Below, one piece after another: positions 16,251 through 25,154 of a stretch of DNA of 43,066 bases. The notes under the pieces are model-generated. The model was given only the letters and a program-made list of their open reading frames with translations. It was not told where the DNA came from and made no database searches. Position 1 is the stretch's first letter. Each line of letters begins with the position of its first letter. The stretch spans positions 1-43,066 of the forward strand of contig CAMCEN010000013.1 of the NCBI GenBank assembly GCA_945873855.1, read 5' to 3'. The DNA is from an uncultured Campylobacter sp. (lineage in GTDB: Bacteria; Campylobacterota; Campylobacteria; Campylobacterales; Campylobacteraceae). The translations under genes and the position numbers were made by a program.

Positions 16251-17325
16251 GGATAAGGACAAGATTTTAGCCCTTTCTAAGCTAATAAGGGCAAAAAGCA
16301 AGGCGCTAAAAAAGCCGCTTAATATAATGGAAATCTGCGGTGGGCACACGCATAGTATAATGAAGTTTGGCTTGCCGCAGCTTGTAGGAGAGAGCATTAA
16401 CTTCATCCACGGACCAGGTTGTCCTGTGTGCGTGATGCCGCGCAGGGCTATTGATGAGGCTTGCAAACTAGCAAGTATGGAAAATACGATATTTACGACC
16501 TTAGCTGATATGATAAGAGTGCCTGGCAGCACGCACAGTCTAGCGCAGCTTAGAGGGCAGGGGCATGATATAAGGGCACTTTATAGTCCGCTTGAAGCCT
16601 TAGAAATCGCTAGGCAAAACCCTAGCAAAAATGTAATATTTTTTGCTATTGGCTTTGAGACTACGACGCCGATGAGTGCTGTGCTAGTAGAAAAAACGCT
16701 AAATGAAAATGTAAAAAATCTCTTTTTTCACATAAATCATGTTACAGTCCCTGCGCCACTGCGAGCGGTAATGAGCGACGAAAACGCTAGGATCGATGGT
16801 TTTTTGGGCCCATCGCATGTAAGCGTGATCGTGGGAAGTGATGAGTATAAGGGGCTTTGTGCTGAGTTTAAAAAGCCTATTGCAATTTCAGGCTTTGAGC
16901 CTCTTGATGTGATGGCTAGCGTGCTAAATGTGTTAGAGCAATGTCTAGCAGGCACGCACGAGGTTTATAACGAATACTCAAGAGTTGTCTCTGCAAAGGG
17001 CAATGAAGTGGCTAAAGCGCTTATAAATAAATACTTTGTGCCCTGTGATATGCTCTGGCGTGGGCTTGGGCTAATAGAGCAAAGCGGACTTGATCTGCGC
17101 AGCGAGTATGACGCGCTAAATGCTAAAAAACGCTTTGATTGTAGCGTTACGAGTAAGCCTGAGAGCAAGGCGTGTATTTGTCCGCAGATTTTAAAAGGAC
17201 TTGCAAAGCCTTATGATTGTAAGGTATTTGGTAAAGCCTGCACACCGCAAAGCCCCATAGGCTCGTGTATGGTAAGTGGTGAGGGAGCCTGTGCGGCTTA
17301 CTACAAATACGCTAGAAATATTTAG
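16228..17325 (+). CDS. hypD: HypD, hydrogenase Fe(CN)2CO assembly scaffold
   Basis: HypD is the iron-sulfur scaffold on which, with HypC, the cyanide and CO ligands are attached to iron for NiFe-hydrogenase. I start it at the ATG at 16228, with AAAGGA five bases upstream; the protein then has 365 residues and begins MDLINDFRDK. Key motifs are MEICGGHTHSIMKFG (Cys37), HGPGCPVCVMP (Cys65, Cys68), the TTTP-containing segment FAIGFETTTPM, and a C-terminal cysteine set (ACICPQILKG, GKACTPQSPIGSCMVSGEG) for the 4Fe-4S cluster. The sequence appears intact although the region before it is scarred. hypE and hypA are not in the window. Confidence 0.94.
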   Translation: MDLINDFRDKDKILALSKLIRAKSKALKKPLNIMEICGGHTHSIMKFGLPQLVGESINFIHGPGCPVCVMPRRAIDEACKLASMENTIFTTLADMIRVPGSTHSLAQLRGQGHDIRALYSPLEALEIARQNPSKNVIFFAIGFETTTPMSAVLVEKTLNENVKNLFFHINHVTVPAPLRAVMSDENARIDGFLGPSHVSVIVGSDEYKGLCAEFKKPIAISGFEPLDVMASVLNVLEQCLAGTHEVYNEYSRVVSAKGNEVAKALINKYFVPCDMLWRGLGLIEQSGLDLRSEYDALNAKKRFDCSVTSKPESKACICPQILKGLAKPYDCKVFGKACTPQSPIGSCMVSGEGACAAYYKYARNI

Positions 17326-17738
17326 GAATTCTAGAATTCTGGGGCCTTCTGTCATCCTCGGGCTTGACCCGAGGATCTCTATATGGAATTCCAGTTTTTA
17401 TTCTAGAAATTCTAGTTTTTCTGGGGGTTAGGGGGTATCTTTTTTTTGGAATTCTAAAATTCCCTAAAATTCGTCATTGCGAGCGAAGCGAAGCAATTTC
17501 ATTTATTAAGCCTTGAATGGGATTGCTTCGGCTTTTTTCAAAGCCTCGCAATGACGGAATTCCGCAATGACGGAATTTTAGAATTCTTTGTGATGAGATC
17601 CTCGGGTCAAGCCCGAGGATGACAAAGAAAGTCAAGCTGGGGGATGACAGGGATTTTAGAATTCCTAAGAAATTTAGAATTCCTAGAGATTGCTTCGCTT
17701 CGCTCGCAATGACGCAGGGAATTTTAGAATTCCTAAAT
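17326..17738. repeat. Mosaic of short repeat families
   Basis: No gene is visible in this 413-base gap between the convergent genes hypD and the EAL gene. It holds a GAATTC palindrome at the hypD stop, a GTCATCC hairpin (17351-17379; CCTCGGG-CTTGA-CCCGAGG), and a G-run element (GGGGGTTAGGGGG near 17423). An inverted pair at 17473-17555 has GTCATTGCGAG and CTCGCAATGAC as ends. It also has an inverted GTCATCC hairpin near 17596 and another GCTTCGCTCGCAATGAC near 17700. Confidence 0.85.
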
Positions 17739-18866
17739 TTACTCTTTTATCCCTAAAAGTCGCTTTTCAAACTGCTCTACTGGCAAAGGTCTATCAAAAT
17801 AATATCCTTGTGCTACATAGCAATTATTTTCTTTTAAGATTTTTATATGTTCTAAGGTCTCTACACCCTCAACCAAGCACTTAAAGCCCATATCGTAAAG
17901 CATGGTTAAAAGGTGGCTAAGCAAGCGGTATTGCTCGCTGTTTTTGCTGCTGTTTTCAGGCAGTAGGCTGCGGTCGATTTTTATCACATTCCAGGGTAGT
18001 GCCTTTAGTAGGCTAAGCGATGAAAAGCCGGTGCCAAAGTCATCTACCGCTGCCCCGATGCCATGCTCTTTTAGCCCACAGATGAGCTTTTCTAGCTCTT
18101 TATAGCTTACCTCGCCTGAGCTTTCTAAAATCTCAATTTCTATTAGTTCGTGCGGGACTTTGTGCCTATCTATGATGGCTAGCAGGTCGCTTAGCAAATT
18201 TTCGTTTTTTAGGTTGTTGCGTGAGAGATTTACTGAGATTTTTACTACTTTCTTGCCCTCATCAAGCCAGCGCCTGATATCTTTGCAAATACACTCAAGC
18301 ATGTAAAAATCAAGCTTGCAAATAAGCTCGCTTTGCTCTAGCACCGGTATAAACTCCACCGGCGGCACTAGTTTGCCGTCCTTTTGCCACCTACACAGCG
18401 CCTCAGCACCAAAAAGAGTGTAATTACTAAGCAGCACCTTTGGCTGATAAAAAGCCACAAACTCGCCGTTTTTAATAGCTTTTAAGCAATCTTTTTCTAT
18501 TTTTTTGGTTTTTGGGTCTTTTTGGCTATCTTGCTGTTCAAATTTTTGGTAAAAAGTAAATAAAACCATTGTAAAAACTTGAATTTGCTCTTTTTGCATA
18601 GCAGTCCAAGGTTTGCTTTCATCAAAGGCGTGGATGTGAAAAACTAGCGTTTTTTCTCCCTCGTATTTTTTGGCAAAGGCAAAGTGGCTTTTGGCGCCAT
18701 CTTTTGCGTAAAGCACGCAGGCTGGCTGTTCTTTGGCGTTTTGTTCATAAAAAAAGGACTCTAGTTTTGCGATTTTTAGCTCTTCGCAGGTGTCTTTGAT
18801 GATCGCTGACAAGCCTTCAAAGTCGCCTTTATAATTTGCTATTTTTGTTAATATTTTCTCAAACAT
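17739..18866 (-). CDS. EAL-domain cyclic-di-GMP phosphodiesterase
   Basis: The 375-residue protein has an N-terminal region (1-110) of GAF-like size that I cannot assign firmly, and a C-terminal EAL domain (about 130-370). The catalytic residues expected for an active enzyme are all visible: Glu155 in GAEAL, Asn213 in VNLSRNNL, Glu248 in EIEILESS, Asp275-Asp276 in VDDFGTGFSSL, Lys296 in VIKIDRS, Glu333 in LVEGVE and Gln353 in AQGYYFDRP. It should hydrolyse cyclic di-GMP to pGpG. No GGDEF domain is present. It lies 12 bases after the PocR-domain gene, so the two form an operon and probably one signalling route. Confidence 0.9.
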   Translation of the reverse strand: MFEKILTKIANYKGDFEGLSAIIKDTCEELKIAKLESFFYEQNAKEQPACVLYAKDGAKSHFAFAKKYEGEKTLVFHIHAFDESKPWTAMQKEQIQVFTMVLFTFYQKFEQQDSQKDPKTKKIEKDCLKAIKNGEFVAFYQPKVLLSNYTLFGAEALCRWQKDGKLVPPVEFIPVLEQSELICKLDFYMLECICKDIRRWLDEGKKVVKISVNLSRNNLKNENLLSDLLAIIDRHKVPHELIEIEILESSGEVSYKELEKLICGLKEHGIGAAVDDFGTGFSSLSLLKALPWNVIKIDRSLLPENSSKNSEQYRLLSHLLTMLYDMGFKCLVEGVETLEHIKILKENNCYVAQGYYFDRPLPVEQFEKRLLGIKE

Positions 18867-18878
18867 TTTGTGACCTTT

Positions 18879-19979
18879 TTAGTTATTGCTTACTTTTAGC
18901 TGAGGAATGCTTGCCATGATAGTGACGCTATTAGCGTTTCTTTTGATATCAAGGCTCACAAACATTTGCTCAAAAAGCAGGTATAAAAACACAGCATCAA
19001 ACTTTTCGTTTTTAAAGTTTATATTTACTTCTTCAAAAATATTTTTAAACGCTTCTATTTCATCATTTTCTAGCTTTGAGATATTTAGCGTGATATTTAG
19101 ATTTAAAGCGTAAGCTAGCTTTTTGCTATCCAAATTTATTAGGATTTTTGCTTTGCTTTTTTCATTTAATATGGTTTTTATGATTTTTACTAGCATTTGA
19201 CCGATGCGACCTGGATCACCAAAAAGCCACTCTGGCACACTAGGGGCTAAAATCACCCTTGCATCATAGCCCAATAGCTGGGCAAAAATCTGCTCTTTTA
19301 GCTCACTGCTTTGATATTTTATTTCTTCAAGGTAGATTTTCTCATCGCTCATTTTTATGTAATCAATCATATCTTTAATAGAAGCAAAAACGCTGTGACT
19401 AGCGTTGCTTAAGCATTTTAGGTGCTCTTCGTTTTGCTCGTTTTTTACATTTTTGCTTATGCTATCAAGAGAGCTAAAAATGTTTTGTAGGAATTCTTGA
19501 ATTTTAGTTGATACACTCATTATAAACTGAGCTTGGGATTTTAAGACCTCTTTTTGTTGCTCGCTATTTTTTAGGGCGCGGTAGTTGTCGTGTGCCATTT
19601 GCGAGATTGCGCTTGAGAGCAATTCTAAAAACTTGGCTGATTTTTGGATTTGTTCTGCGTTTTGGCACCTCCTGGCGTCTTTTGCTCCTATACCTATAAA
19701 ACAGGCTATGACCTCGCGCTCTACGATTATCGGCGAGGTAAAATACACGCTTCCAGCACAGTTAAAAATCATAGCTTTTTTATATTTTAGAGCTAGATTT
19801 AGCCCTTCGTTTTTGCACTTTATTGGCGTGCTTTCATCGCTGGAGACTATTGGATCGCCTTCCATATCGTAGGCATTGATTTGCAGTCCTGTAAAAGCAG
19901 CAAATGATCTTTGAAATTGTGTTATTATATCTTCGTTTATTAGCTGATTTAATCTTATTTTACTTTCCAAAGCATCCAC
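18879..19979 (-). CDS. PocR-domain sensor with degenerate histidine-kinase core
   Basis: The 366-residue soluble protein starts with a PocR ligand-sensing domain (about 15-125): TGLQINAYDMEGDPIV, cysteines at 55, 74 and 105, and FTSPIIVEREVIACFIGIG. It is followed by a helix and a kinase-like part in which key residues are gone. The H-box reads FIMSVSTKIQEFLQ, with Thr158 where the phospho-acceptor histidine should be. The N-box region (GDPGRIGQMLVKIIKTILNE) lacks the asparagine, and no G-boxes are seen. It therefore probably works as a dimeric sensor or scaffold without phosphotransfer. Its downstream neighbour, an intact EAL phosphodiesterase, is the likely output. Confidence 0.75.
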   Translation of the reverse strand: MDALESKIRLNQLINEDIITQFQRSFAAFTGLQINAYDMEGDPIVSSDESTPIKCKNEGLNLALKYKKAMIFNCAGSVYFTSPIIVEREVIACFIGIGAKDARRCQNAEQIQKSAKFLELLSSAISQMAHDNYRALKNSEQQKEVLKSQAQFIMSVSTKIQEFLQNIFSSLDSISKNVKNEQNEEHLKCLSNASHSVFASIKDMIDYIKMSDEKIYLEEIKYQSSELKEQIFAQLLGYDARVILAPSVPEWLFGDPGRIGQMLVKIIKTILNEKSKAKILINLDSKKLAYALNLNITLNISKLENDEIEAFKNIFEEVNINFKNEKFDAVFLYLLFEQMFVSLDIKRNANSVTIMASIPQLKVSNN

Positions 19980-20079
19980 CTAAAATATTTTTTTGAATTG
20001 TGTATTTTTATATCATAATATAAAATTTATGTGAAATATCAACTTGAATTTTAAAAAAAATATTTTTGAGTTTTGTATG

Positions 20080-20466
20080 AAAAATCTAGAATTCCTAGGC
20101 TTGTTAGTTTGTTTCTGCTTTTTGGGGGTTAGGGGGTATTTTTTACTAGGAATTCTAGAATTCCTAAGCCTTGTGCCATCCCGACCTGCCTTGTGTCATC
20201 CCCCAGCTCGCGTTTTTTGTCATCCCCCGACTTGATCGGGGGATCTCAGTACTAGGGAATTCTAGAATTCCATATAGAGATCCCCCAAAGGGGCTGGGGG
20301 ATGACATAGTATGGAATTCTAGAATTCCTAAGGCAAAGCATTAAGGAATTCTAGAATTCCTAAAAAAAAAGACACCCCCTAACCCCCAGAAAAACTAGAA
20401 TTCCTAGCAATTAAATCTAGAATTCCTAGAGCAAAACACTAGGGAATTCTAGAATTCCCTAGTGTT
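20080..20466. repeat. Mosaic of short repeat families
   Basis: The gap 19980-20468 between the PocR gene start and the SixA-like gene end holds no credible gene. Five exact GAATTCTAGAATTC copies lie at about 20151-20457. With them are GTCATCC hairpins (CCCCCGA-CTTGA-TCGGGGG at about 20224-20242, and an inverted one near 20280) and two opposed G-run elements (near 20122 and 20370). Confidence 0.85.
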
Positions 20467-20468
20467 TT

Positions 20469-20960
20469 TTATATTTTTTTGCCCTTTTTTGGACTATCAA
20501 AATATATTATCTTACCTGAGCCTATCTCCACATCCGCCCAGCTAGCGACCTTAAAGGCAATAGCACAAACCCCGCTTGTAGGTATATGCTCTAGTGCCTC
20601 ATTGCTTAGTAGCCGGCAGACTTCGGTGATTTCTTCATTATGCCCTACGACTGCCACACAGCCGTGCTTGTCTTTTACATCATTTAGCACTGAGATTATG
20701 CGACCTGTGCTGCTTGCGTAGAGTTCTTTTACTTCTTTTATATTTTTGCCGTGTCCCAAAACCTGCGCAAAAATCTGCGCTGTCATCATCGTGCGCTTTG
20801 ATGGACTAGAGATGATTTTATCAAATTTCACATTTTTTTCTTTCAAATGCTCTGCCATCAGCCTTGCATCGCTAAATCCACGCTCCTCTAAGCCTCTATC
20901 AAAATCAGGTGTGCCATCATGAACTGCTTTTGCGTGGCGGATAAAATATACTATTTTCAT
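20469..20960 (-). CDS. sixA: SixA-like histidine phosphatase
   Basis: The 163-residue protein belongs to the branch of the histidine phosphatase superfamily that includes SixA, which dephosphorylates phospho-histidine proteins. The catalytic motif is FIRHAKA (Arg8, His9). Further motifs are the arginine in ISSPSKRTMMTA and the second histidine in VVGHNEEITE. The short length without insertions fits SixA rather than phosphoglycerate mutase. It overlaps the end-start junction with the DUF455 gene by four bases and is last in the operon. The target in this organism is unknown. Confidence 0.85.
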   Translation of the reverse strand: MKIVYFIRHAKAVHDGTPDFDRGLEERGFSDARLMAEHLKEKNVKFDKIISSPSKRTMMTAQIFAQVLGHGKNIKEVKELYASSTGRIISVLNDVKDKHGCVAVVGHNEEITEVCRLLSNEALEHIPTSGVCAIAFKVASWADVEIGSGKIIYFDSPKKGKKI

Positions 20961-21757
20961 ATGTTTTCTTTATTTTTTGTAGCTAGCAGCTCGATTTGTG
21001 CGATTTCATCTGCGCTAAATCCAGCCTGAAATCTGCGCTCTTTATCAATAGGCTTTGGATTTTCAAATGCCTTTGGATAGTATTTTCGCACGATTTCTAG
21101 CCAAGAGTTAGGCTCTATGCCCATTTGAGAGCAGGCGTATTTAAACCACTTATCGCCTTTTGCCACATGTGAGACTTCCTCATCACGGATTAGTTCTAGC
21201 AAGGGGCGAAGAGCTGAGTTCTTATCTATTTTGCTCAAAATATTTGTATTTGCATCCAGTCCGCTTGCCTCCATGTGGCGAGGAAGTATCGCCATGCGAT
21301 CAAGTAGGCTGTGCTGAGTCTTTTGTAAAGCAACAAAAAGCCCATTGTGAACTGGCAAATCGCCGTATTTTATACCTGTTTTTTCTAGCTCTTCGTTTAT
21401 CTTGCTAAAATGCCTGATCTCATCATTTGCTACCTCCATCCAGTCACTATAATACTGCAGCGGCAAACCTCTAAAGCGGTAGCAAGCATCAAGAGCGATA
21501 TCAATAGCACTATACTCAATGTGAGCGATAGCATGTAAAAATACAGCATTTTTATCAGTATTTTTTACCCTTGGAAAATTAGACATTTCATAGACTTTAC
21601 AAAAACTAGCGTAGCTTGGAGTTTGCAAGCTTTTAGGCTTTGTTAGCTCCTCAAAGCTAATGCTATTAAGGTTTGCTTCTATAGCACGCAGCTTTATAGT
21701 TTTGCTAGAAATGCTACTTTCGTTTAGACAGTTCCAAATCGCTTCAAAAAAGTTCAT
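20957..21757 (-). CDS. DUF455 ferritin-like protein
   Basis: The 266-residue protein matches the DUF455 family, a ferritin-like helical fold distantly related to MiaE-type di-iron enzymes. Candidate metal ligands are in HAIAHIEYSAIDIALDA, VANDEIRHFSKI and RDEEVSHVAKGDKWF, a pattern of E/ExxH pairs on separate helices. No reaction is established for the family as far as I recall. It lies three bases after the rhomboid gene and overlaps the SixA-like gene, so all are on one transcript. The sequence looks intact. Confidence 0.85.
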   Translation of the reverse strand: MNFFEAIWNCLNESSISSKTIKLRAIEANLNSISFEELTKPKSLQTPSYASFCKVYEMSNFPRVKNTDKNAVFLHAIAHIEYSAIDIALDACYRFRGLPLQYYSDWMEVANDEIRHFSKINEELEKTGIKYGDLPVHNGLFVALQKTQHSLLDRMAILPRHMEASGLDANTNILSKIDKNSALRPLLELIRDEEVSHVAKGDKWFKYACSQMGIEPNSWLEIVRKYYPKAFENPKPIDKERRFQAGFSADEIAQIELLATKNKENI

Positions 21758-21760
21758 TTT

Positions 21761-22354
21761 CTATCCTTTTCTAGCTTTTAAAAACCCTGCGCCAAAGCCC
21801 ACGCCAAAGCCAAAAAGATGCGCATACCACGCTACTTGAACCCCAAGTAGCATAGGCGCAAAACTCATAATCATTAGTCCTACAAAAAGCCCTGAGCGAA
21901 GCATAGGCATAAAATACGCCATAAAGCCAAAAAGCACGCATATAGCACCACTTGCGCCTACTAGATTTGAGTAAGGCTCAAAGTAAAGGTAGCTAAGACT
22001 AAGCAAGTTTGTAAGCACACCCCCAAGTAAATAAAGCAAAGCAAAGTTAAATGCTCCCAAAGCACGCTCTAAGCGGTATCCAAAGGCAATGAGAGCTAGC
22101 ATATTCATACCCAAATGCTCAGCTGAGCCGTGCATAAAAATAGAGCTTAAAAGCTGATGATAAAAACCCTCAAAAAACAGAGCATTTAGCCCCAAAAGCA
22201 TGTAATAGTAATCACTTACGCTCAAGCTAGTAAAAATATATACTAAAACATTAAGAATAACTAAAAGACAAATAGCCTTAACTTCTAAAAGGCTCTTTAA
22301 AATTCTAGAGAATTCTAGAGAGTTAGAGTTTTTGTTAAAATTACTCTTTAGCAC
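21761..22354 (-). CDS. Rhomboid-family intramembrane serine protease
   Basis: The 197-residue protein has about six membrane segments. The rhomboid active site is present: nucleophile Ser135 in LVGASGAICVLFGF and base His179 in WYAHLFGFGVGFGAG. The oxyanion-side motif HGSAEHLGMNM (His80, Asn84) is also conserved. It should cut membrane-spanning substrates within the inner membrane; substrates cannot be guessed. Near the N-terminus the DNA contains GAATTC/TCTAGA repeat parts, read as EFSRIL. It lies between the C40 lipoprotein gene and the DUF455 gene with gaps of three bases. Confidence 0.9.
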   Translation of the reverse strand: MLKSNFNKNSNSLEFSRILKSLLEVKAICLLVILNVLVYIFTSLSVSDYYYMLLGLNALFFEGFYHQLLSSIFMHGSAEHLGMNMLALIAFGYRLERALGAFNFALLYLLGGVLTNLLSLSYLYFEPYSNLVGASGAICVLFGFMAYFMPMLRSGLFVGLMIMSFAPMLLGVQVAWYAHLFGFGVGFGAGFLKARKG

Positions 22355-22357
22355 GGC

Positions 22358-22990
22358 TTATTTTACACGACCATAGCCGCTAAAACGATTGCTAACAAGG
22401 CATGAGCTGTCCTTGCATCTTGAGATGATATAAGCATTTACCTTTTTACCAGCTATTTGATGATCGTTTGGTAGGCTTAGATTCATCACGCTAACGACAT
22501 TTCTGCCACCTGTGTTGTGTAAAAACTCCACGCTGCCGTCTTTATTTACCTTTGAGACAATTCCAACATGCGTGATAAGCTTTTTCTTGCGACCTTTAGT
22601 GGCTCTTGTGGTGTTGTTAAAAAACACTAGATCGCCTACTTGTGGCTGAGAAAAATAAATTTTGTTTTTATCTTTATATAAATCAAACATAGCTTGACTT
22701 TTGCGACCGCTGGTGTAGTATTTGTTTAGCTCTTTTGGATCAAAAATTGCGCTATTATTATTTTTATTTATCGCTGTAATTAGCCCTGAGCAGTCACCAC
22801 CAATGCGAGTGTTTGTGTATTTTTTTAGATTAAAGTTTGGATTTTTTTCTCTTTTTTCTGTGTTTGTTTGATAAGATTGCTTATTTTTGTTATAAAAGTT
22901 TGTCGCACTTTGCGAACTACCAGTGGCACAACCTGTGATAAAAAATGCCCCCAAAGCTAGAAATACTAATGTTTTAAACTTTTTTCTCAC
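22358..22990 (-). CDS. NlpC/P60 (C40) family lipoprotein, probable peptidoglycan hydrolase
   Basis: The 210-residue protein starts at a GTG. It has a lipoprotein signal peptide with lipobox FITGC (Cys21), then a low-complexity linker rich in Asn and Lys. The C40 peptidase core follows: GGDCSGLI (catalytic Cys67), the segment VGDLVFFNN, and THVGIV (His141), with a third polar residue possibly His158 (FLHNTGG). Such proteins cut peptide cross-bridges in peptidoglycan from a membrane-attached position. It is first in a four-gene minus-strand operon with rhomboid, DUF455 and SixA-like genes. Confidence 0.85.
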   Translation of the reverse strand: MRKKFKTLVFLALGAFFITGCATGSSQSATNFYNKNKQSYQTNTEKREKNPNFNLKKYTNTRIGGDCSGLITAINKNNNSAIFDPKELNKYYTSGRKSQAMFDLYKDKNKIYFSQPQVGDLVFFNNTTRATKGRKKKLITHVGIVSKVNKDGSVEFLHNTGGRNVVSVMNLSLPNDHQIAGKKVNAYIISRCKDSSCLVSNRFSGYGRVK

Positions 22991-23053
22991 AATAAAACCC
23001 CATAAAATTTTACCTAAAGGCTGTGATTATACACAAAAATAATGAATTTCTAG

Positions 23054-23059
23054 TATAAT
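23054..23059 (+). promoter_or_regulatory. -10 box of murA
   Basis: A perfect TATAAT lies 32 bases before the murA ATG, followed by AAGGG as ribosome site. It is divergent from the C40 lipoprotein operon. Confidence 0.6.
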
Positions 23060-23091
23060 TACGTAAAATTTTTTGATTTTAAGGGTTAAAA

Positions 23092-24354
23092 ATGGATTTT
23101 TTACAAATCACAGGTGGCGCAAAACTAAGTGGCAGCGTAGAAATCAGCGGTGCTAAAAATGCTGCTTTACCAATCATCGCAAGCACAATCCTAGCTAAAA
23201 ACGAAGTAAAAATAACAAATATGCCAGAAGTGGTAGATATCAAAACGCTTATCAAGCTTCTTGGCAACCTTGGCGCAAACACAAAGTTAGCAAATCACAC
23301 GCTAAGCATAGATACAACTAGCATAAACTCTACAAAAGCAACTTATGATATAGTCCGCAAAATGCGCGCTAGTATCTTGGTGCTAGGCCCCTTGCTCTCA
23401 CGCTTTGGCCACTGCGAAGTAAGCCTGCCAGGCGGCTGCGCAATAGGTGCAAGGCCGATTGATTTGCACCTCGCGGCACTAGAAAAAATGGGCGCACAAA
23501 TTAGCATAGAAGATGGCTATGTCGTAGCTCACGCACCCTCAGGGCTAAAGGGCTGTGAGATAATGTTTGATAAAATCACCGTCACAGGCTGCGAAAACAT
23601 ACTCATGGCAGCAGCGCTAGCTAAGGGTAAAACTAGAATTCTAAACGCCGCAAAAGAGCCAGAAGTAGTCCAAATCTGCGAAATTCTGCGTGATAGTGGG
23701 CTTAGCATTAGTGGTATAGGCACTAGCGAGATAGAGCTTGAGGGCAGCGGTGGAGAACTGCTGTGTATGCCTGATATCAAAGTCATTAGCGATAGAATCG
23801 AAGCAGGCACTTATCTATGCGCAGCTGCTATGAGTGCGTCAAAAATCACCCTAAATCACACGCAAAAAGAGCTGCTTGGCGCTGTGATTGACAAGCTTGA
23901 GCTTATGGGGGCTAGCTTTGAGTATAAAGATGAGAGCATAACGATAATACCGCCAAAATCTCTAAGCCCTGTGGAGATTACTACTACGGAATTTCCTGGC
24001 TTTCCTACTGATATGCAAGCGCAGTTCATGGCGCTTGCTTGCGTGGCAAAGGGGGTTAGCATCATAGATGAAAGGCTTTTTGAAAACCGCTTTATGCACG
24101 CTAGTGAGCTAGTTCGCATGGGTGCAAATATCAAGCTAAACGGACACATCGCCACCATAACTGGCGCCAGCCTAAAAGCAGCTGATGTGATGGCAACAGA
24201 CCTGCGTGCTAGCTCAGCGCTAGTCATCGCAGCACTTGGGGCAAGCGGAGTTAGCAATATCCACCGCATCTACCATCTAGACAGGGGATATGAGAACTTA
24301 GAGGGCAAACTAAGCGCCCTTGGTGCTGATATTAAAAGGCTAAAAGAAGACTAA
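23092..24354 (+). CDS. murA: MurA, UDP-N-acetylglucosamine 1-carboxyvinyltransferase
   Basis: MurA makes the first committed step of peptidoglycan synthesis, adding enolpyruvate from PEP to UDP-GlcNAc. The protein has 420 residues. The active-site loop [17 protein letters not shown] carries the catalytic Cys116, the residue that fosfomycin alkylates. The head [10 protein letters not shown] has Lys22 and Asn23, and [11 protein letters not shown] and [17 protein letters not shown] complete the family pattern. The length is normal. It stands alone on the plus strand with its own -10 box, and is followed by decayed GAATTC repeats. Confidence 0.96.
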   Translation: MDFLQITGGAKLSGSVEISGAKNAALPIIASTILAKNEVKITNMPEVVDIKTLIKLLGNLGANTKLANHTLSIDTTSINSTKATYDIVRKMRASILVLGPLLSRFGHCEVSLPGGCAIGARPIDLHLAALEKMGAQISIEDGYVVAHAPSGLKGCEIMFDKITVTGCENILMAAALAKGKTRILNAAKEPEVVQICEILRDSGLSISGIGTSEIELEGSGGELLCMPDIKVISDRIEAGTYLCAAAMSASKITLNHTQKELLGAVIDKLELMGASFEYKDESITIIPPKSLSPVEITTTEFPGFPTDMQAQFMALACVAKGVSIIDERLFENRFMHASELVRMGANIKLNGHIATITGASLKAADVMATDLRASSALVIAALGASGVSNIHRIYHLDRGYENLEGKLSALGADIKRLKED

Positions 24355-24357
24355 GAA

Positions 24358-24432
24358 CTTGAATTCATCTAGAATTCCCTAGGAATTTCATATGGAATTC
24401 CGTAGGAATTCTAGTTTAATTTTAGAGGAATT
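24358..24432. repeat. Decayed GAATTC repeats after murA
   Basis: Half and damaged copies (GAATTC, TCTAGAATTCCCTAGG, GGAATTCTAG) follow the murA stop. The rest of the gap to 24527 is A+T-rich with no visible gene. Confidence 0.75.
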
Positions 24433-24527
24433 CTAGCGGACTTCTAGCAAAATTTTTTAAAAATTATGTTTAACAGCAAAATAAAATTTTTATGTCAAAT
24501 TTTTAATATTTTTTATAAAATTCTAAA

Positions 24528-24758
24528 TTAGCCTTTTATTAGATTAACTTCATCTTTGCCAAAATGATTTACCAAATCAGCGTAAGTTAGGCTTGGATAA
24601 TCTTTTAAATCAAATATTTTATCAGGGTTATTTTTATAGTCTCTTTCTATTCGCTTTAATACATTTTCTTTTCCTTTAGTTTTAAAACCATTATAAAAAC
24701 CTATAAATAAGAGTGTTATCAAAGCTAAAAGCGCAGAAGTAGGGTCAACATAAATCAT
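24528..24758 (-). CDS. Small membrane protein with LKDYP-LT motif, paralogue 1
   Basis: I do not recognise a named family. The 76-residue protein has one N-terminal hydrophobic segment (about 7-22) and a charged C-terminal half containing FDLKDYPSLTYADLVNHFG. The upstream neighbour at 24820-25083 has the same plan and a closely related motif (FELKDYPNLTKNDIKEELG), so the two are tandem paralogues. AAAAAAGG lies before the ATG. Both genes are more A+T-rich than the housekeeping genes around them. The shared motif may bind a partner; nothing suggests an enzyme. Confidence 0.6.
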   Translation of the reverse strand: MIYVDPTSALLALITLLFIGFYNGFKTKGKENVLKRIERDYKNNPDKIFDLKDYPSLTYADLVNHFGKDEVNLIKG

Positions 24759-24819
24759 TTTTTACCTTTTTTAAAAGACTTGACAAATAAATCTTAAAGT
24801 GAATTAGGGGCTAGTTGAA

Positions 24820-25083
24820 TTAGTCTTTATAAATTGCTTTTTGTCCTAATGCGCTATCATAAAACCTAATATTTATAGTATCGCCCAATTCTTCTTTAAT
24901 ATCATTTTTTGTTAAATTAGGATAATCTTTAAGCTCAAAAGACGCTACTCCGTTTTTTAAATCTTGCCTAAATTTTTCCATACTTTGATTTTTTATTTTT
25001 ATATATTTACCACCATCTATATACCATTTAATAAACAAATAAACAAAAATAATAGCAAAAATGCCACTTGGAGCAGAAAACAT
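24820..25083 (-). CDS. Small membrane protein with LKDYP-LT motif, paralogue 2
   Basis: The 87-residue protein has an N-terminal membrane segment (about 8-22), a basic stretch, the FELKDYPNLTKNDIKEELG motif and a short tail. It is homologous by eye to the next gene downstream (61 bases away). Both starts are preceded at slightly different distances by TTGTCAAG, which could be a shared control site or a leftover of the duplication. Function unknown. Confidence 0.6.
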   Translation of the reverse strand: MFSAPSGIFAIIFVYLFIKWYIDGGKYIKIKNQSMEKFRQDLKNGVASFELKDYPNLTKNDIKEELGDTINIRFYDSALGQKAIYKD

Positions 25084-25154
25084 TTTTTATCCCTTGACAA
25101 GAAAATTTTAAAACTCCACAATTTTAGCAGAAAATTTATAAAAAGGTGGTAAAA

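Noticed and set aside
17326-17738. CRISPR array
   Set aside because: Repeats are palindromic, of several families, in both orientations and without regular spacing or unique spacers of constant length; no cas gene is present.
20044-20235. 63-codon plus-strand frame in the repeat block
   Set aside because: It is composed of repeat-family DNA read through (GAATTC and GTCATCC pieces) and has no ribosome site.
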